Source of the DNA: Firmicutes bacterium UBA6113
GTDB taxonomy: Bacteria > Bacillota > Clostridia > Tissierellales > Sedimentibacteraceae
Assembly (NCBI GenBank): GCA_002422545.1
Contig: DIWF01000034.1
Coordinates: forward strand, 23,300-87,299
Reading direction: 5' to 3'
DNA length: 64,000 bases
In this document: one piece after another, positions 57,345-64,000 of the stretch
Layout: each line of letters begins with the position of its first letter
Position numbering within the stretch: position 1 is the stretch's first letter
Position numbers and translations under genes: made by a program
Notes under the pieces: generated by a model
What the model saw: the letters and a program-made list of their open reading frames with translations, nothing else
What the model was told of the DNA's origin: nothing
Databases searched by the model: none

Positions 57345-57821
57345 ATGCCATTTGAAATTATCAGAAATGATATTACAAAGATGAATGTTGATGTTATAGT
57401 AAATGCTGCTAATACAAGGCTAAAAATGGGCGGGGGTGTGTGCGGTGCAATTTTTATCGCTGCAGGAAGCGAAGACCTTCAAAGGGAATGCGACTCCATA
57501 GGCGGCTGTGATGTAGGCGAAGCAGTTATTACAAAGGGATATGCACTGACTGCAAAATATATTATCCATACAGTGGGACCCATATGGCAAGGCGGAAACT
57601 TCAGCGAAGAAAAACATTTGCGAAGCTGTTATTTGAATTCGCTTAATCTTGCAAAGGAACACAATCTCGAATCAATTGCTTTTCCTCTGATTTCATCGGG
57701 CATTTACGGTTATCCCAAGGACAAGGCCTTAAGGGTAGCCATGGCAGCAATCGAGGAATTTCTCCTTGAAAATGACATGACTGTCTACCTTGCAGTGTTT
57801 GACAAGAAAGCCCTTGATTAA
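57345..57821 (+). CDS. Macrodomain protein (O-acetyl-ADP-ribose deacetylase-like)
   Basis: A 158-residue stand-alone macrodomain. The N-terminal GDI-type segment is RNDITKMNVDVIVNAANTRLKMGGGVCGAIFIAAG (described by its key parts NAAN at about 20 and GGGVCGAI at about 28), with ISSGIYGYPKDKA (about 114-126) near the distal ribose. Catalytic Asn and Gly-rich loop match the MacroD/YmdB class, which remove ADP-ribose from Asp/Glu or O-acetyl-ADP-ribose. GGAGG precedes the ATG. DarG-type macrodomains that reverse DarT have a different type and partner; still, this is the only ADP-ribose-handling gene in the window besides the DarT-like one. Confidence 0.88.
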   Translation: MPFEIIRNDITKMNVDVIVNAANTRLKMGGGVCGAIFIAAGSEDLQRECDSIGGCDVGEAVITKGYALTAKYIIHTVGPIWQGGNFSEEKHLRSCYLNSLNLAKEHNLESIAFPLISSGIYGYPKDKALRVAMAAIEEFLLENDMTVYLAVFDKKALD

Positions 57822-57848
57822 CGGACGAGTAATCGTCCGTTTGAATTT
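57820..57848. terminator. Bidirectional terminator between macrodomain and TiaS-like genes
   Basis: Stem AACGGACG (57820-57827) with CGTCCGTT (57834-57841), convergent genes on either side. Confidence 0.75.
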
Positions 57849-58594
57849 TAATATTTTTTTAGCTGTTCCTTTATGCATGTGTTCCAGGAAGTTGCACCTG
57901 TTTCTTCATCTGTTGCAGAATACACAAGCAGAACTTTGCTGTAATCAAGAAAAACTGCCTTGACCTTTTCTCCGAGCCTTATGTTTTCACTTTCTCCAAG
58001 CACTTGTCCTTCAATGCTCTGAACCTTGTCTATGTCTGAATTTTCAAGTATTTGTTTAACAGTCAGCGTATTTCCCGGAATAGGAAACTTCATTTTTCCT
58101 TTTATGCGTCCGTCATTGCCGGTGAGGCGCAGACCTACTCCTGCCAGCGCACCTATTACGCCTCCGCCCGTTCCTCCATGCTCGGAAAGATGAATGCCAA
58201 GTTCACGGGCAGTCTTGTAGGCAATATCCTTGTTAAGTATTTCTTTTTTTGCTTTTCTTCCGTAATTCATGATGATTTCTTTGTCTTTAATCTTATCATA
58301 TTCTGCAATGCAAAGCCCAGGGTCTGAACCTTGTGCAGTTTCGGTTTCAAGAAAATTCACAGCGAAATTTTTCGAATCTTCGAATATTTCATTGTCATGG
58401 TCTATTACAAAACACATGGCGCTGTTGTGTGACGTGTATGGTATGTCAGGATGAAAATACAGCTGGTGTCTTGTTATGTACGTGCACCTGCCCCATCCCT
58501 TCTCTTCGATTTTTTCGATCATTATGCTGGCAAGTTCTCCTGTTCCCCTTGTTTCCAAATTATCTGTGTCATCGATGCATACAAAAGTTTTCAT
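57848..58594 (-). CDS. TiaS-like (TCKD/COG1571-type) protein
   Basis: A 248-residue protein beginning FVCIDDTDNLETRGTGELA (about 4-22), which is the signature of the kinase-like (TCKD) domain of archaeal TiaS (tRNA(Ile2) agmatinylcytidine synthetase). The later part has GIHLSEHGGTGGGVIGALAGVGLR (about 132-155), also typical. The OB-fold, zinc ribbon and agmatine domains of archaeal TiaS are absent, so a tRNA role is not implied; bacteria use TilS. It lies downstream of the FecCD-type importer genes, so modification or activation of the imported ligand is one possibility. Confidence 0.7.
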   Translation of the reverse strand: MKTFVCIDDTDNLETRGTGELASIMIEKIEEKGWGRCTYITRHQLYFHPDIPYTSHNSAMCFVIDHDNEIFEDSKNFAVNFLETETAQGSDPGLCIAEYDKIKDKEIIMNYGRKAKKEILNKDIAYKTARELGIHLSEHGGTGGGVIGALAGVGLRLTGNDGRIKGKMKFPIPGNTLTVKQILENSDIDKVQSIEGQVLGESENIRLGEKVKAVFLDYSKVLLVYSATDEETGATSWNTCIKEQLKKY

Positions 58595-58616
58595 ATAATT
58601 CTCCCTTCAAAGTTAA

Positions 58617-59723
58617 TCAATTAGTTCTCAATTCTCTCATATCTTTTCCGTTTAATATTTGCGTCACTTCATCAGAGCTTAATTCAATATTAAAAAAGTC
58701 TTGATAATAGTCCTGAGTAATTTTTTTCATATCAATATGTCCAAAGTGCTGTGGGTACAAGAGATTTGATGTCCACAGGATAGCCAGAGGTGTTTCGATT
58801 GAGCCCGGATGGCCCCAGCGTGATATTCCGTTAGGTATTTGATAAACCTGTCTGTTTTTTACAGCCCTTAATGAAGCCCACTGGTCGTTGGATAAAATAT
58901 ACTCGGGTACGCCGGATTCATTTGCTATAATTATGTCTGGATCCCAAAGATAAATTTGTTCCAGCGTGGCGTACGTCTTGTCCCCTGAAATTTCTAGCTC
59001 GTCACTTGTGGATACGTTAATGGCTCCCGTAACCTTGATCCAGTCATCCTGAAAGCTTCCCTCAGAGTCTGTTCTCACTGCCTCGTTTACAGAATGATAA
59101 ACGGATACCCTTTCTTTTTCCGGTATTGAAGAAGTGATTTTTCGTGTACTGTCGATTACATTGTTGTAGTAATCAATATATTTCTGAGCTCTTTCGCCTT
59201 CGCCGAGAACCATGCCCATGATTGAAATTGTTTCAAGCTGTTCTTCCATTGTAAAATAATCAATAACAACATAAGGAATGTGCAGACTGTCAAGTTTTTC
59301 TGTCACACTTTTATTGAGAGCCGTATCCGTTTTCAGAAAAACCACATCCGGGTCGCAGGCAAGAAGTTCTTCTATGTTTATTGTTCCTGTGCTGAATGGT
59401 ACAGGAAGATCTTTTATATGAGGATACATCTGTGTTAGAACCTTGTCTCTTTTTAAGCCGTCAACAACTGCCACAATATCATCGCCTCTTCCCAAAATAG
59501 CTGCAACGTGTCCGGTGTAGGCGTAACCGCAGGCTATCCTTTCAACAGGTGACGGGATTTCAACCTTTCTGTCAAAGCAGTCAACAACAGTAATGGTGTT
59601 TGTTTCATCTTCCTGCGTCTGCGTGGATGCTTCAGTTTTTACCTGGTCCTTTGAAGAACATCCCTGAAGCAAAACTAAAGACAAAATAAGAACAGCCATG
59701 CTGATTTTCAGGTTTATTTTCAT
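58617..59723 (-). CDS. Iron/cobalamin-type ABC transporter binding lipoprotein
   Basis: A 368-residue lipoprotein with lipobox LLQGC (Cys about 22), an acidic Thr/Gln linker, then a BtuF/FecB-like fold: DCFDRKVEIPSPVERIACGYAY (core VERIACGYAY at about 60), ELLACDPDVVFLKTDTA (about 118-134) and IYLWDPDIIIANESGVPEYI (about 253-272). The C-terminus has aromatic-rich RWGHPGSIETPLAILW. It overlaps the ATPase stop by 4 nt. Ligand not determined; cobalamin, haem or corrinoid-like ligands fit the family. Confidence 0.85.
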   Translation of the reverse strand: MKINLKISMAVLILSLVLLQGCSSKDQVKTEASTQTQEDETNTITVVDCFDRKVEIPSPVERIACGYAYTGHVAAILGRGDDIVAVVDGLKRDKVLTQMYPHIKDLPVPFSTGTINIEELLACDPDVVFLKTDTALNKSVTEKLDSLHIPYVVIDYFTMEEQLETISIMGMVLGEGERAQKYIDYYNNVIDSTRKITSSIPEKERVSVYHSVNEAVRTDSEGSFQDDWIKVTGAINVSTSDELEISGDKTYATLEQIYLWDPDIIIANESGVPEYILSNDQWASLRAVKNRQVYQIPNGISRWGHPGSIETPLAILWTSNLLYPQHFGHIDMKKITQDYYQDFFNIELSSDEVTQILNGKDMRELRTN

Positions 59724-60559
59724 TTTCTTCCTCCTTGGTTTTTCTCTTTTATTAATGATATGGGAACAACCTGCCTTATGGAAGTTGATTCGTCAAGTCT
59801 GAAATTAAGAACTTTAGAGTTTATATTGTATGTATTTAGAATGTTTTGTTCATTCAGGACACCGTATGGTCTTCCTGTTTCTTCAAAAATTCCGTTGTTC
59901 ATGAGCACAAGTGTGGTTGGAACATGATTTGTTTCAAAATAATAAGCATGGTTTGGAAAGTGAGTTGCCATCAATATGGAAATGTTGTGCTTCTTCACCA
60001 GATCTGCTACGGTTTCCAAAACAACAAGCTCATTTTTAAAATCCAGATGTGAAGTGGGCTCATCCATTACTATAATTTCCGGCTGTTGGGCAAGAGCACG
60101 TGCAATCATAACAAGCTGGCACTGTCCGCCGCTGATCTGAGTGTAGGGAACATCTGCCAGTTCTGATATTCCCACTTTTTCTAATGCATCCATGGCAATT
60201 TTTTTATCTTCTTCAGAAGGAGAAGTAAAAATCGAAGTTTTATGAGCTCTTCCCATCAAGACTATTTCCTTGACCTTGTATGGAAAAGATCTTTCATGAG
60301 TTTGAGGAACGTAAGCCATTTTTTCAGCCAGCTTATTTTCTCTTAAGTCTCTTAAGTCGGTATCTCCAATCAATACATTTCCTTCACTTAATTTTAAAAT
60401 TCCTAGCACACAGTCCAATAAAGTTGTTTTTCCGCAGCCGTTAGGTCCAAGAACACAGAATACTTCGCCTTTTTTAATTTTGAAACTTATATTGTTAAAT
60501 ACTTTTTTGCTGCCGTAACAGAAGGAAGCATTGTTGACCTGCACTGTACATTTATCCAT
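59720..60559 (-). CDS. Iron/cobalamin-type ABC transporter ATPase
   Basis: A 279-residue FepC/BtuD-type ATPase. Walker A GPNGCGKTTL (about 36-45), signature ISGGQCQLV (about 141-149, with Gln-Cys in place of the usual Gln-Arg), Walker B IIVMDEPTSHLDFKNEL, and switch His in MATHFPNHAY. I chose the ATG that shares its A with the permease stop (TAATG); the ATG two codons upstream lies 3 nt from the GGGAGG, too close. The extended C-terminus (about 235-279) is longer than in most relatives. Confidence 0.87.
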   Translation of the reverse strand: MDKCTVQVNNASFCYGSKKVFNNISFKIKKGEVFCVLGPNGCGKTTLLDCVLGILKLSEGNVLIGDTDLRDLRENKLAEKMAYVPQTHERSFPYKVKEIVLMGRAHKTSIFTSPSEEDKKIAMDALEKVGISELADVPYTQISGGQCQLVMIARALAQQPEIIVMDEPTSHLDFKNELVVLETVADLVKKHNISILMATHFPNHAYYFETNHVPTTLVLMNNGIFEETGRPYGVLNEQNILNTYNINSKVLNFRLDESTSIRQVVPISLIKEKNQGGRK

Positions 60560-61566
60560 TACCATGAACCTCCCTTGGTCTTTTTCAACAGATATATGAA
60601 AAACGGCCCCCCAACCAATGATGTAAGAATTCCTATGGGAATTTCACCGCCGGTCAGAGTTCTTGAAATGTTGTCTATTATTATCAAAAATGAAGCACCC
60701 AAAGCACAGCTTACAGGTATGAGTGAGTTGTTGTCATTTCCAACAATCATACGTCCTACATGTGGAATTATTAGTCCTACCCAGCCTATGTTTCCGCTTA
60801 CACAAACAGCTCCGGCAGTTGAAAGTGTGGCAAAAATAATTGCTGCAAGTTTGTTGAGACTTGAACTTATGCCCAATGTATGAGCTTCCCTGTCTCCCAT
60901 GGACAAGACGTTGATTCTCCAACGCATGAGTATGAGTCCTGCTATTCCAAGAATCATTGGGGGAGCTCCAATCAAAATATCCTGTGCATTAGCTGAAGCA
61001 AAACTTCCCATTAGCCAGAATGTGATGGCAGGAAGTTCATTCAATGGGTCTGCCATATATTTGACCAGTGATATGAGGGCAGAAAAAATTGATGAAACAA
61101 CAGTTCCTCCCAAAACAAGCATTATTGTGGGAGTTGTGTTGTAAATTCTTCCGATGGTATAGCTTAAAAATACGGCAATTCCTCCAAAAATCAATGCAAA
61201 TATATATACAAACGGGGAAGACCGTGCAAACAGCAATATTGCCAATGCAGCTCCAAAACCTGAACCTGAACTCACTCCAAGCATCCCTGAATTAACAAGT
61301 GGGTTGTGAAACAAGCCCTGAAATGCAGCACCGCTTACGGCCAGGGAAGCTCCTGCAAGTGCAGAAAGCATGGCTCTAGGCATCCTTATATTCCATATGA
61401 TGGTGCTGTATGTGTCATTAATCAAAGTAGACCTTGAAAAAGGGTATGCTAATATTCTTGGTATATCTTTTAGCGGAATTGGATATCTGCCGTTAAAAAG
61501 TGTCAAGAATATCAATACAAAAGGTGACATGAAAATTAATATATAAGTGAATTTGCTTTTCTTCAT
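60559..61566 (-). CDS. Iron/cobalamin-type ABC transporter permease (FecCD)
   Basis: A 335-residue permease with nine or ten helices. Signatures are IRMPRAMLSALAGASLAVSGAAFQG (core MPRAMLSALAG at about 57), NPLVNSGMLGVSSGSGFGAALA (about 89-110) and GNIGWVGLIIPHVGRMIVGNDN (about 260-281). Ends by overlapping the ATPase start by 1 nt. The Ig-like protein gene upstream ends 3 nt before it begins, so it belongs to the same transcript. Confidence 0.88.
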   Translation of the reverse strand: MKKSKFTYILIFMSPFVLIFLTLFNGRYPIPLKDIPRILAYPFSRSTLINDTYSTIIWNIRMPRAMLSALAGASLAVSGAAFQGLFHNPLVNSGMLGVSSGSGFGAALAILLFARSSPFVYIFALIFGGIAVFLSYTIGRIYNTTPTIMLVLGGTVVSSIFSALISLVKYMADPLNELPAITFWLMGSFASANAQDILIGAPPMILGIAGLILMRWRINVLSMGDREAHTLGISSSLNKLAAIIFATLSTAGAVCVSGNIGWVGLIIPHVGRMIVGNDNNSLIPVSCALGASFLIIIDNISRTLTGGEIPIGILTSLVGGPFFIYLLKKTKGGSW

Positions 61567-61568
61567 GA

Positions 61569-62366
61569 TTATCTCTTTTTGATTTTTTTGTAAACAATAA
61601 ATGCTGAAGCAGCAAGCACAAGGGCAATTACTGCATAAATCAAGCCGAAATTTCTTGATTCATCATCAGCGGCTTCATTATCTTCTGTTGTTGATGAGTT
61701 TTCCTCTTCAGATTGTTTGTTATCTTCAGGAGTATTTGTTTCAAAAACTTCTTCCGTGATAGATTCTTCCAATGCAACATCTTCTTTCACTGGAGACTCT
61801 TCAGCTTTTGTTTCTACTGTACTTTCTTCTGTTGTTTCAGGCTGCTGTGGTGTATTTGAAACTTCTTCGGTTTCTTTAACAGGCTGTTCGGTATTTTTTG
61901 TTTCAGGAACTTCCAGAGCAACTGATGATATTGTTGTAAAGGAAACAGAGACTGTTTCCCCAAGTGTGCTTCCATTTTTGGCAAGCATGTCAGGGGATAT
62001 TTCCACGGTGTAAGTGGTGTTTTCTTTTAAGTCCTCAACGGGATCAATATATATTTCCCTTTTTTTGTCCGGTTCTATCTGGTCATCTGGAAAAATCAGT
62101 TCAGATGGAATGACTTGACCTTCTTCATTTTTAAGGCTGATGCATTTTAAATTATTTTCTTTCACAGAAAAATTTACAACATTTTTATTGAATATAAGTT
62201 TTATGGTTGAATCTGGTTCAACATCCACAGCTAAATTTTGCGGAATAGAATCCTCAAGACAGAATTCTGTTTTTTTCCCTTCATCAGTACTTATGGTTTC
62301 TGCATTTGCAGTAACAATGGAAGCCATAACCACTGCCATCAATAAAGGTAATAACTTTATTTTCAT
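61569..62366 (-). CDS. Membrane-anchored Ig-like (Big_5) surface protein
   Basis: A 265-residue surface protein: signal peptide (about 1-23), an SbsA/Big_5 Ig-like domain (about 30-150; DSTIKLIFNKNVVNF ... NGSTLGETVSVSFTT), a long Thr/Glu/Pro-rich spacer (about 155-238) and a C-terminal transmembrane helix followed by a KKIKKR tail (about 240-265). The domain organisation resembles that of surface receptors which pass a ligand to a co-encoded ABC importer. It is the first gene of the FecCD operon here; AGGAGA precedes the ATG. The structured RNA at 62437-62533 lies upstream. Confidence 0.8.
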   Translation of the reverse strand: MKIKLLPLLMAVVMASIVTANAETISTDEGKKTEFCLEDSIPQNLAVDVEPDSTIKLIFNKNVVNFSVKENNLKCISLKNEEGQVIPSELIFPDDQIEPDKKREIYIDPVEDLKENTTYTVEISPDMLAKNGSTLGETVSVSFTTISSVALEVPETKNTEQPVKETEEVSNTPQQPETTEESTVETKAEESPVKEDVALEESITEEVFETNTPEDNKQSEEENSSTTEDNEAADDESRNFGLIYAVIALVLAASAFIVYKKIKKR

Positions 62367-62436
62367 ATTTTTCTCCTATAATGACTTTTCGCATATTGTA
62401 TTTCAAAAAATATAAAAAAACATATTAATTTTAATC

Positions 62437-62533
62437 TGAGGGCAGGCACAGACCATGTTGCAAGGAGACGCGACTTCCGTGCAGAGAGCCTGTATTATCC
62501 TGGGAGGATATCTTTGTCTAAAGGCTGCCCTCA
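62437..62533 (-). ncRNA. Structured intergenic RNA between SLH gene and Ig-like/ABC operon
   Basis: A compact fold in an otherwise A/T-rich gap: closing helix TGAGGGCAG (62437-62445) with CTGCCCTCA (62525-62533), hairpin TGCA-x-GGA/TCC-x-TGCA (62459-62483) and hairpin TATCC-TGGGA-GGATA (62496-62510). It lies upstream of the leftward gene at 62366, so the minus strand is the likely sense. I cannot assign it to a known riboswitch family; no T-run terminator follows it. Confidence 0.6.
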
Positions 62534-62536
62534 ATA

Positions 62537-62560
62537 TAACAAAAAATATGTTTTGTTACC
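62537..62560 (-). terminator. Hairpin after the SLH gene
   Basis: TAACAAAA (62537-62544) with TTTTGTTA (62551-62558). On the minus strand this follows the SLH stop, but the T tract is broken, so partial read-through into the structured RNA and Ig-like gene is possible. Confidence 0.4.
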
Positions 62561-62565
62561 AATAA

Positions 62566-63579
62566 TTATTTAACGGTAAAACTGATTGTTTTTTCTTCTC
62601 CAAAAGTATTTCCGTTGTTTGCTTTAAGATCAGCACCTATTACTATGTTGACAGTCTTTCCTGATTTAAGTGCTTCAGTTGTTTTAATGAATATATTGGA
62701 TTTTTCTGCATCCGAGTTATCAATGCGGAAAACTTCGCTTGCTATAATCTGACCCTTGTTGTCCTTAAGACTTATTTGTGTCTGGTTGTTTTCCCAGTAT
62801 TCACGAACAACACCGCGGTCAAATACCAACTTGATTATAATCTCATCACTTGGATTGCCTTCTTCCAGAGTTCCTGTTTCAACTGACTGATTGTTTTCTA
62901 TTGTTATGAAGTAAGCTCCCAAAAAGTTTAAAGGGGCAACTCCGTTTCCTTTATCTTCGGTTTGTGCAGGTACTTCAACTGCTGTTTCGGAACCGTTTTT
63001 TGTTTTTTCAAGCAAAGAGACTGCATCAGAACCTGTCATATTTTCAAATGGTTTTATTTTATTTTTGCCTTCCAGGTATCCTTCTTTTACAAAAGCTTCA
63101 ACTTCTTTTTCAGCCCAAGACGGAACCTCAGCTGCATCTTTGAAAAGAAGCATTTTTTCAGGCTGCTTTGTTGTGTCAAAATTTAAAATTCTTGAAATCA
63201 TTATGTAGGCTTCAACGTTTGTAACTTGTTTTTCAGGATCAAACATGTTGTTTTCTCTTCCAAGAACATATCCTGCGCCGAATGCCTTTGAAACTTCTTT
63301 GTAGTATGAAGATTCAGGCTTAACATCTTTGAAGCTGATTTCATTTTGCTCTTTAAAATCGAAATAGGAATTGATTAAAGCAACAAGCTCGCCTCGAGTT
63401 AGATATGCATCCGGTTCAAATGTTTCACCTTCATGAATTTGTTCCCAACCCTTGTCCATCCAGTTCATCTGGGAATTGTCAGCTGGAGTTGCTTCCTCTG
63501 CTGAAACCGGAAAAGTGAAAACAAATATCATGATAAGTATTGCTGATAAACTGATAAATGATAATTTTGCCCTCTTCAT
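62566..63579 (-). CDS. SLH- and Ig-like-domain envelope protein
   Basis: A 337-residue secreted protein: signal peptide (about 1-27, ending VSA), about three SLH repeats (about 35-205; AYLTRGELVALINSYFDF, VTNVEAYIMISRIL, MTGSDAVSLLEKT) for binding to cell-wall polymers, then an Ig-like Big_5 domain (about 225-337) that is paralogous to the one in the next gene (shared pattern ISLK-G-I/V-SE ... NGNTFGEEKTISFTV). AGGAGG precedes the ATG at 63579; a longer reading from 63696 has no site and crosses the leader terminator. It may be the cell-wall-bound part of the same uptake or surface system. Confidence 0.85.
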   Translation of the reverse strand: MKRAKLSFISLSAILIMIFVFTFPVSAEEATPADNSQMNWMDKGWEQIHEGETFEPDAYLTRGELVALINSYFDFKEQNEISFKDVKPESSYYKEVSKAFGAGYVLGRENNMFDPEKQVTNVEAYIMISRILNFDTTKQPEKMLLFKDAAEVPSWAEKEVEAFVKEGYLEGKNKIKPFENMTGSDAVSLLEKTKNGSETAVEVPAQTEDKGNGVAPLNFLGAYFITIENNQSVETGTLEEGNPSDEIIIKLVFDRGVVREYWENNQTQISLKDNKGQIIASEVFRIDNSDAEKSNIFIKTTEALKSGKTVNIVIGADLKANNGNTFGEEKTISFTVK

Positions 63580-63613
63580 TTCATCCTCCTGTTGTCTTAA
63601 AAAATTCGGGCAT

Positions 63614-63640
63614 AAAAAAACATCTTTCCCGAGAAAGATG
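63614..63640 (-). terminator. Attenuator terminator in the SLH gene leader
   Basis: Perfect 8-bp stem CATCTTTC (63621-63628) with GAAAGATG (63633-63640); on the minus strand it is followed by seven T (63620-63614). It lies 35 nt before the SLH start codon, i.e. inside the leader. Confidence 0.85.
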
Positions 63641-63775
63641 CAATTGTAGATGTAATAGTACAAAAAATTACGTCTGCAATTAATTCTACTTTCCAACGGG
63701 AGGCATAGACGTTTCCAGCTATACCCTAACGAATTGCATCCATGGCTTGCGCTTTAGGAAAATCAATTTCGCAAA
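63641..63775 (-). promoter_or_regulatory. Riboswitch-like leader of the SLH gene
   Basis: Minus-strand RNA upstream of the attenuator. P1 is GATGCAATT (63740-63732) with AATTGCA (63681-63675); inside is GGTATAG (63725-63719) with CTATGCC (63708-63702), whose U-G pair is valid only on the minus strand. The 5' strand of P1 can instead pair with AATTGCATC (63645-63637), a 9-bp helix that takes the terminator's left arm. Thus P1 and antiterminator exclude each other, the standard transcriptional riboswitch layout. The ligand and class are unknown to me. Confidence 0.65.
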
Positions 63776-63943
63776 ATTAATAAAGACAAAATATTTAATT
63801 AAAAACATAGTAACATTTATTCGTGAAAATGTAAACAATAATTTTTGAAAAACTTGCAACTCACAAAAAAATTAATTTCATAAGAGGTTTATTATTTTAA
63901 ATGCATGGTATAAATATAGTAAGGCATCAAAAGGGGTGGTTTA
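63776..63943. other. A/T-rich interval, promoter-like sequence only
   Basis: Apart from the leader elements to its left this stretch has no coding signal. A TATAAATATAGT sequence at about 63909-63920 could be a -10 element for the short rightward ORF at 63944. Confidence 0.35.
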
Positions 63944-63997
63944 ATGAAAAAAGTAGTTCGAAGTAGTGTTGTCATTAAAATGGTACCTATAGGATAG
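63944..63997 (+). CDS. Possible 17-residue peptide ORF
   Basis: ATG at 63944, preceded by AAAAGGGGTGG, encodes MKKVVRSSVVIKMVPIG and stops at 63995-63997. It has a good ribosome site and a -10-like sequence upstream. The composition (Lys/Arg start, Val-rich) gives no family. It might be a leader peptide for a gene beyond the window edge, or spurious. Confidence 0.3.
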   Translation: MKKVVRSSVVIKMVPIG

Positions 63998-64000
63998 ACA

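Noticed and set aside
62437..63775. Cobalamin (B12) riboswitch
   Set aside because: Expected because of the FecCD-type importer, but the B12 box (GCCACUG-type core and the AGUCAGGA...CCUGCC end) is not present in either structured RNA on either strand.
63641..63775. Cyclic-di-GMP-I riboswitch
   Set aside because: A GCGCAAGCCAUGG segment slightly resembles the GACGCAAAGCC core, but the preceding GGCAAACC-type half and the distal G-tract are missing.
1..64000. CRISPR arrays, prophage genes, rRNA and tRNA genes
   Set aside because: I found no regularly spaced direct repeats, phage structural genes, or rRNA/tRNA signatures on either strand.

Overview
The window reads as chromosomal DNA of a low-G+C, strictly anaerobic, amino-acid-fermenting Firmicute of the Clostridia/Tissierellia type (a Sedimentibacter-like organism is my guess, not a proof). 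The basis is strong Shine-Dalgarno sites, TTG/GTG starts, a butyrate kinase/indolepyruvate oxidoreductase module, selenium-dependent molybdenum hydroxylase genes, an agr peptide system, SLH-type envelope proteins, rubrerythrin with PerR, and no sign of aerobic respiration. I see no rRNA, tRNA, prophage, insertion sequence with a transposase, or CRISPR array.

Layout. 1-5.9 kb: end of phosphate butyryltransferase, a PrpR/sigma-54 type activator, a clear -24/-12 promoter, then iorA-iorB-buk, a route from 2-oxo acids via acyl-CoA to ATP. 5.9-9.2 kb: singletons (DarT-like ADP-ribosyltransferase, GNAT acetyltransferase, NapH-like Fe-S membrane protein, PrsW-like protease). 9.3-12.9 kb and 23.5-27.0 kb: guanine deaminase, the maturation genes yqeC-mocA-yqeB and a three-subunit molybdenum hydroxylase, together a purine-salvage/oxidation set. 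These two parts are separated by a contiguous amino-sugar locus (13.1-23.4 kb): RpiR/MurR regulator, complete ABC importer, beta-lactamase-like hydrolase, MurNAc/GlcNAc kinase, MurQ, NagB and NagA, which would take peptidoglycan sugars to fructose-6-phosphate.

27-35 kb: PerR-rubrerythrin with a perfect PerR box, a NYN-domain protein, a UvrC/Cho-like GIY-YIG protein whose 3' end lies in a 47-bp inverted repeat (second copy at 32.9 kb), an FAD oxidoreductase, and two DUF2975/XRE modules, one intact and one with its regulator reduced to a 15-codon stump. 35-40 kb: an overlapping four-gene operon joining a siroheme/Fe-S reductase to an iron/tetrapyrrole-type ABC importer, with a divergent LysR regulator. 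40-45.8 kb: a nickel-pincer cofactor (NPN) operon, larMN-larQ-larO-larE-larB-larC, preceded by a strong promoter and a leader RNA with an internal terminator; no larA racemase is present.

46-64 kb: WYL regulator; an agr locus with AgrB and a 45-residue AgrD not present as a long ORF but without AgrC/AgrA, followed by a GGDEF/HD-GYP protein; small housekeeping and repair-type genes (CsaA, GyrI-like, NlpC/P60, AlaX, DUF1846, alarmone hydrolase-like HD protein, macrodomain); and finally a leftward locus of an SLH/Ig-like surface protein, an Ig-like membrane-anchored protein, a FecCD-type ABC importer and a TiaS-like protein. Two structured intergenic RNAs of no class I can name lie in this last locus; the one upstream of the SLH gene has a textbook attenuator arrangement and is the best candidate for something undescribed.
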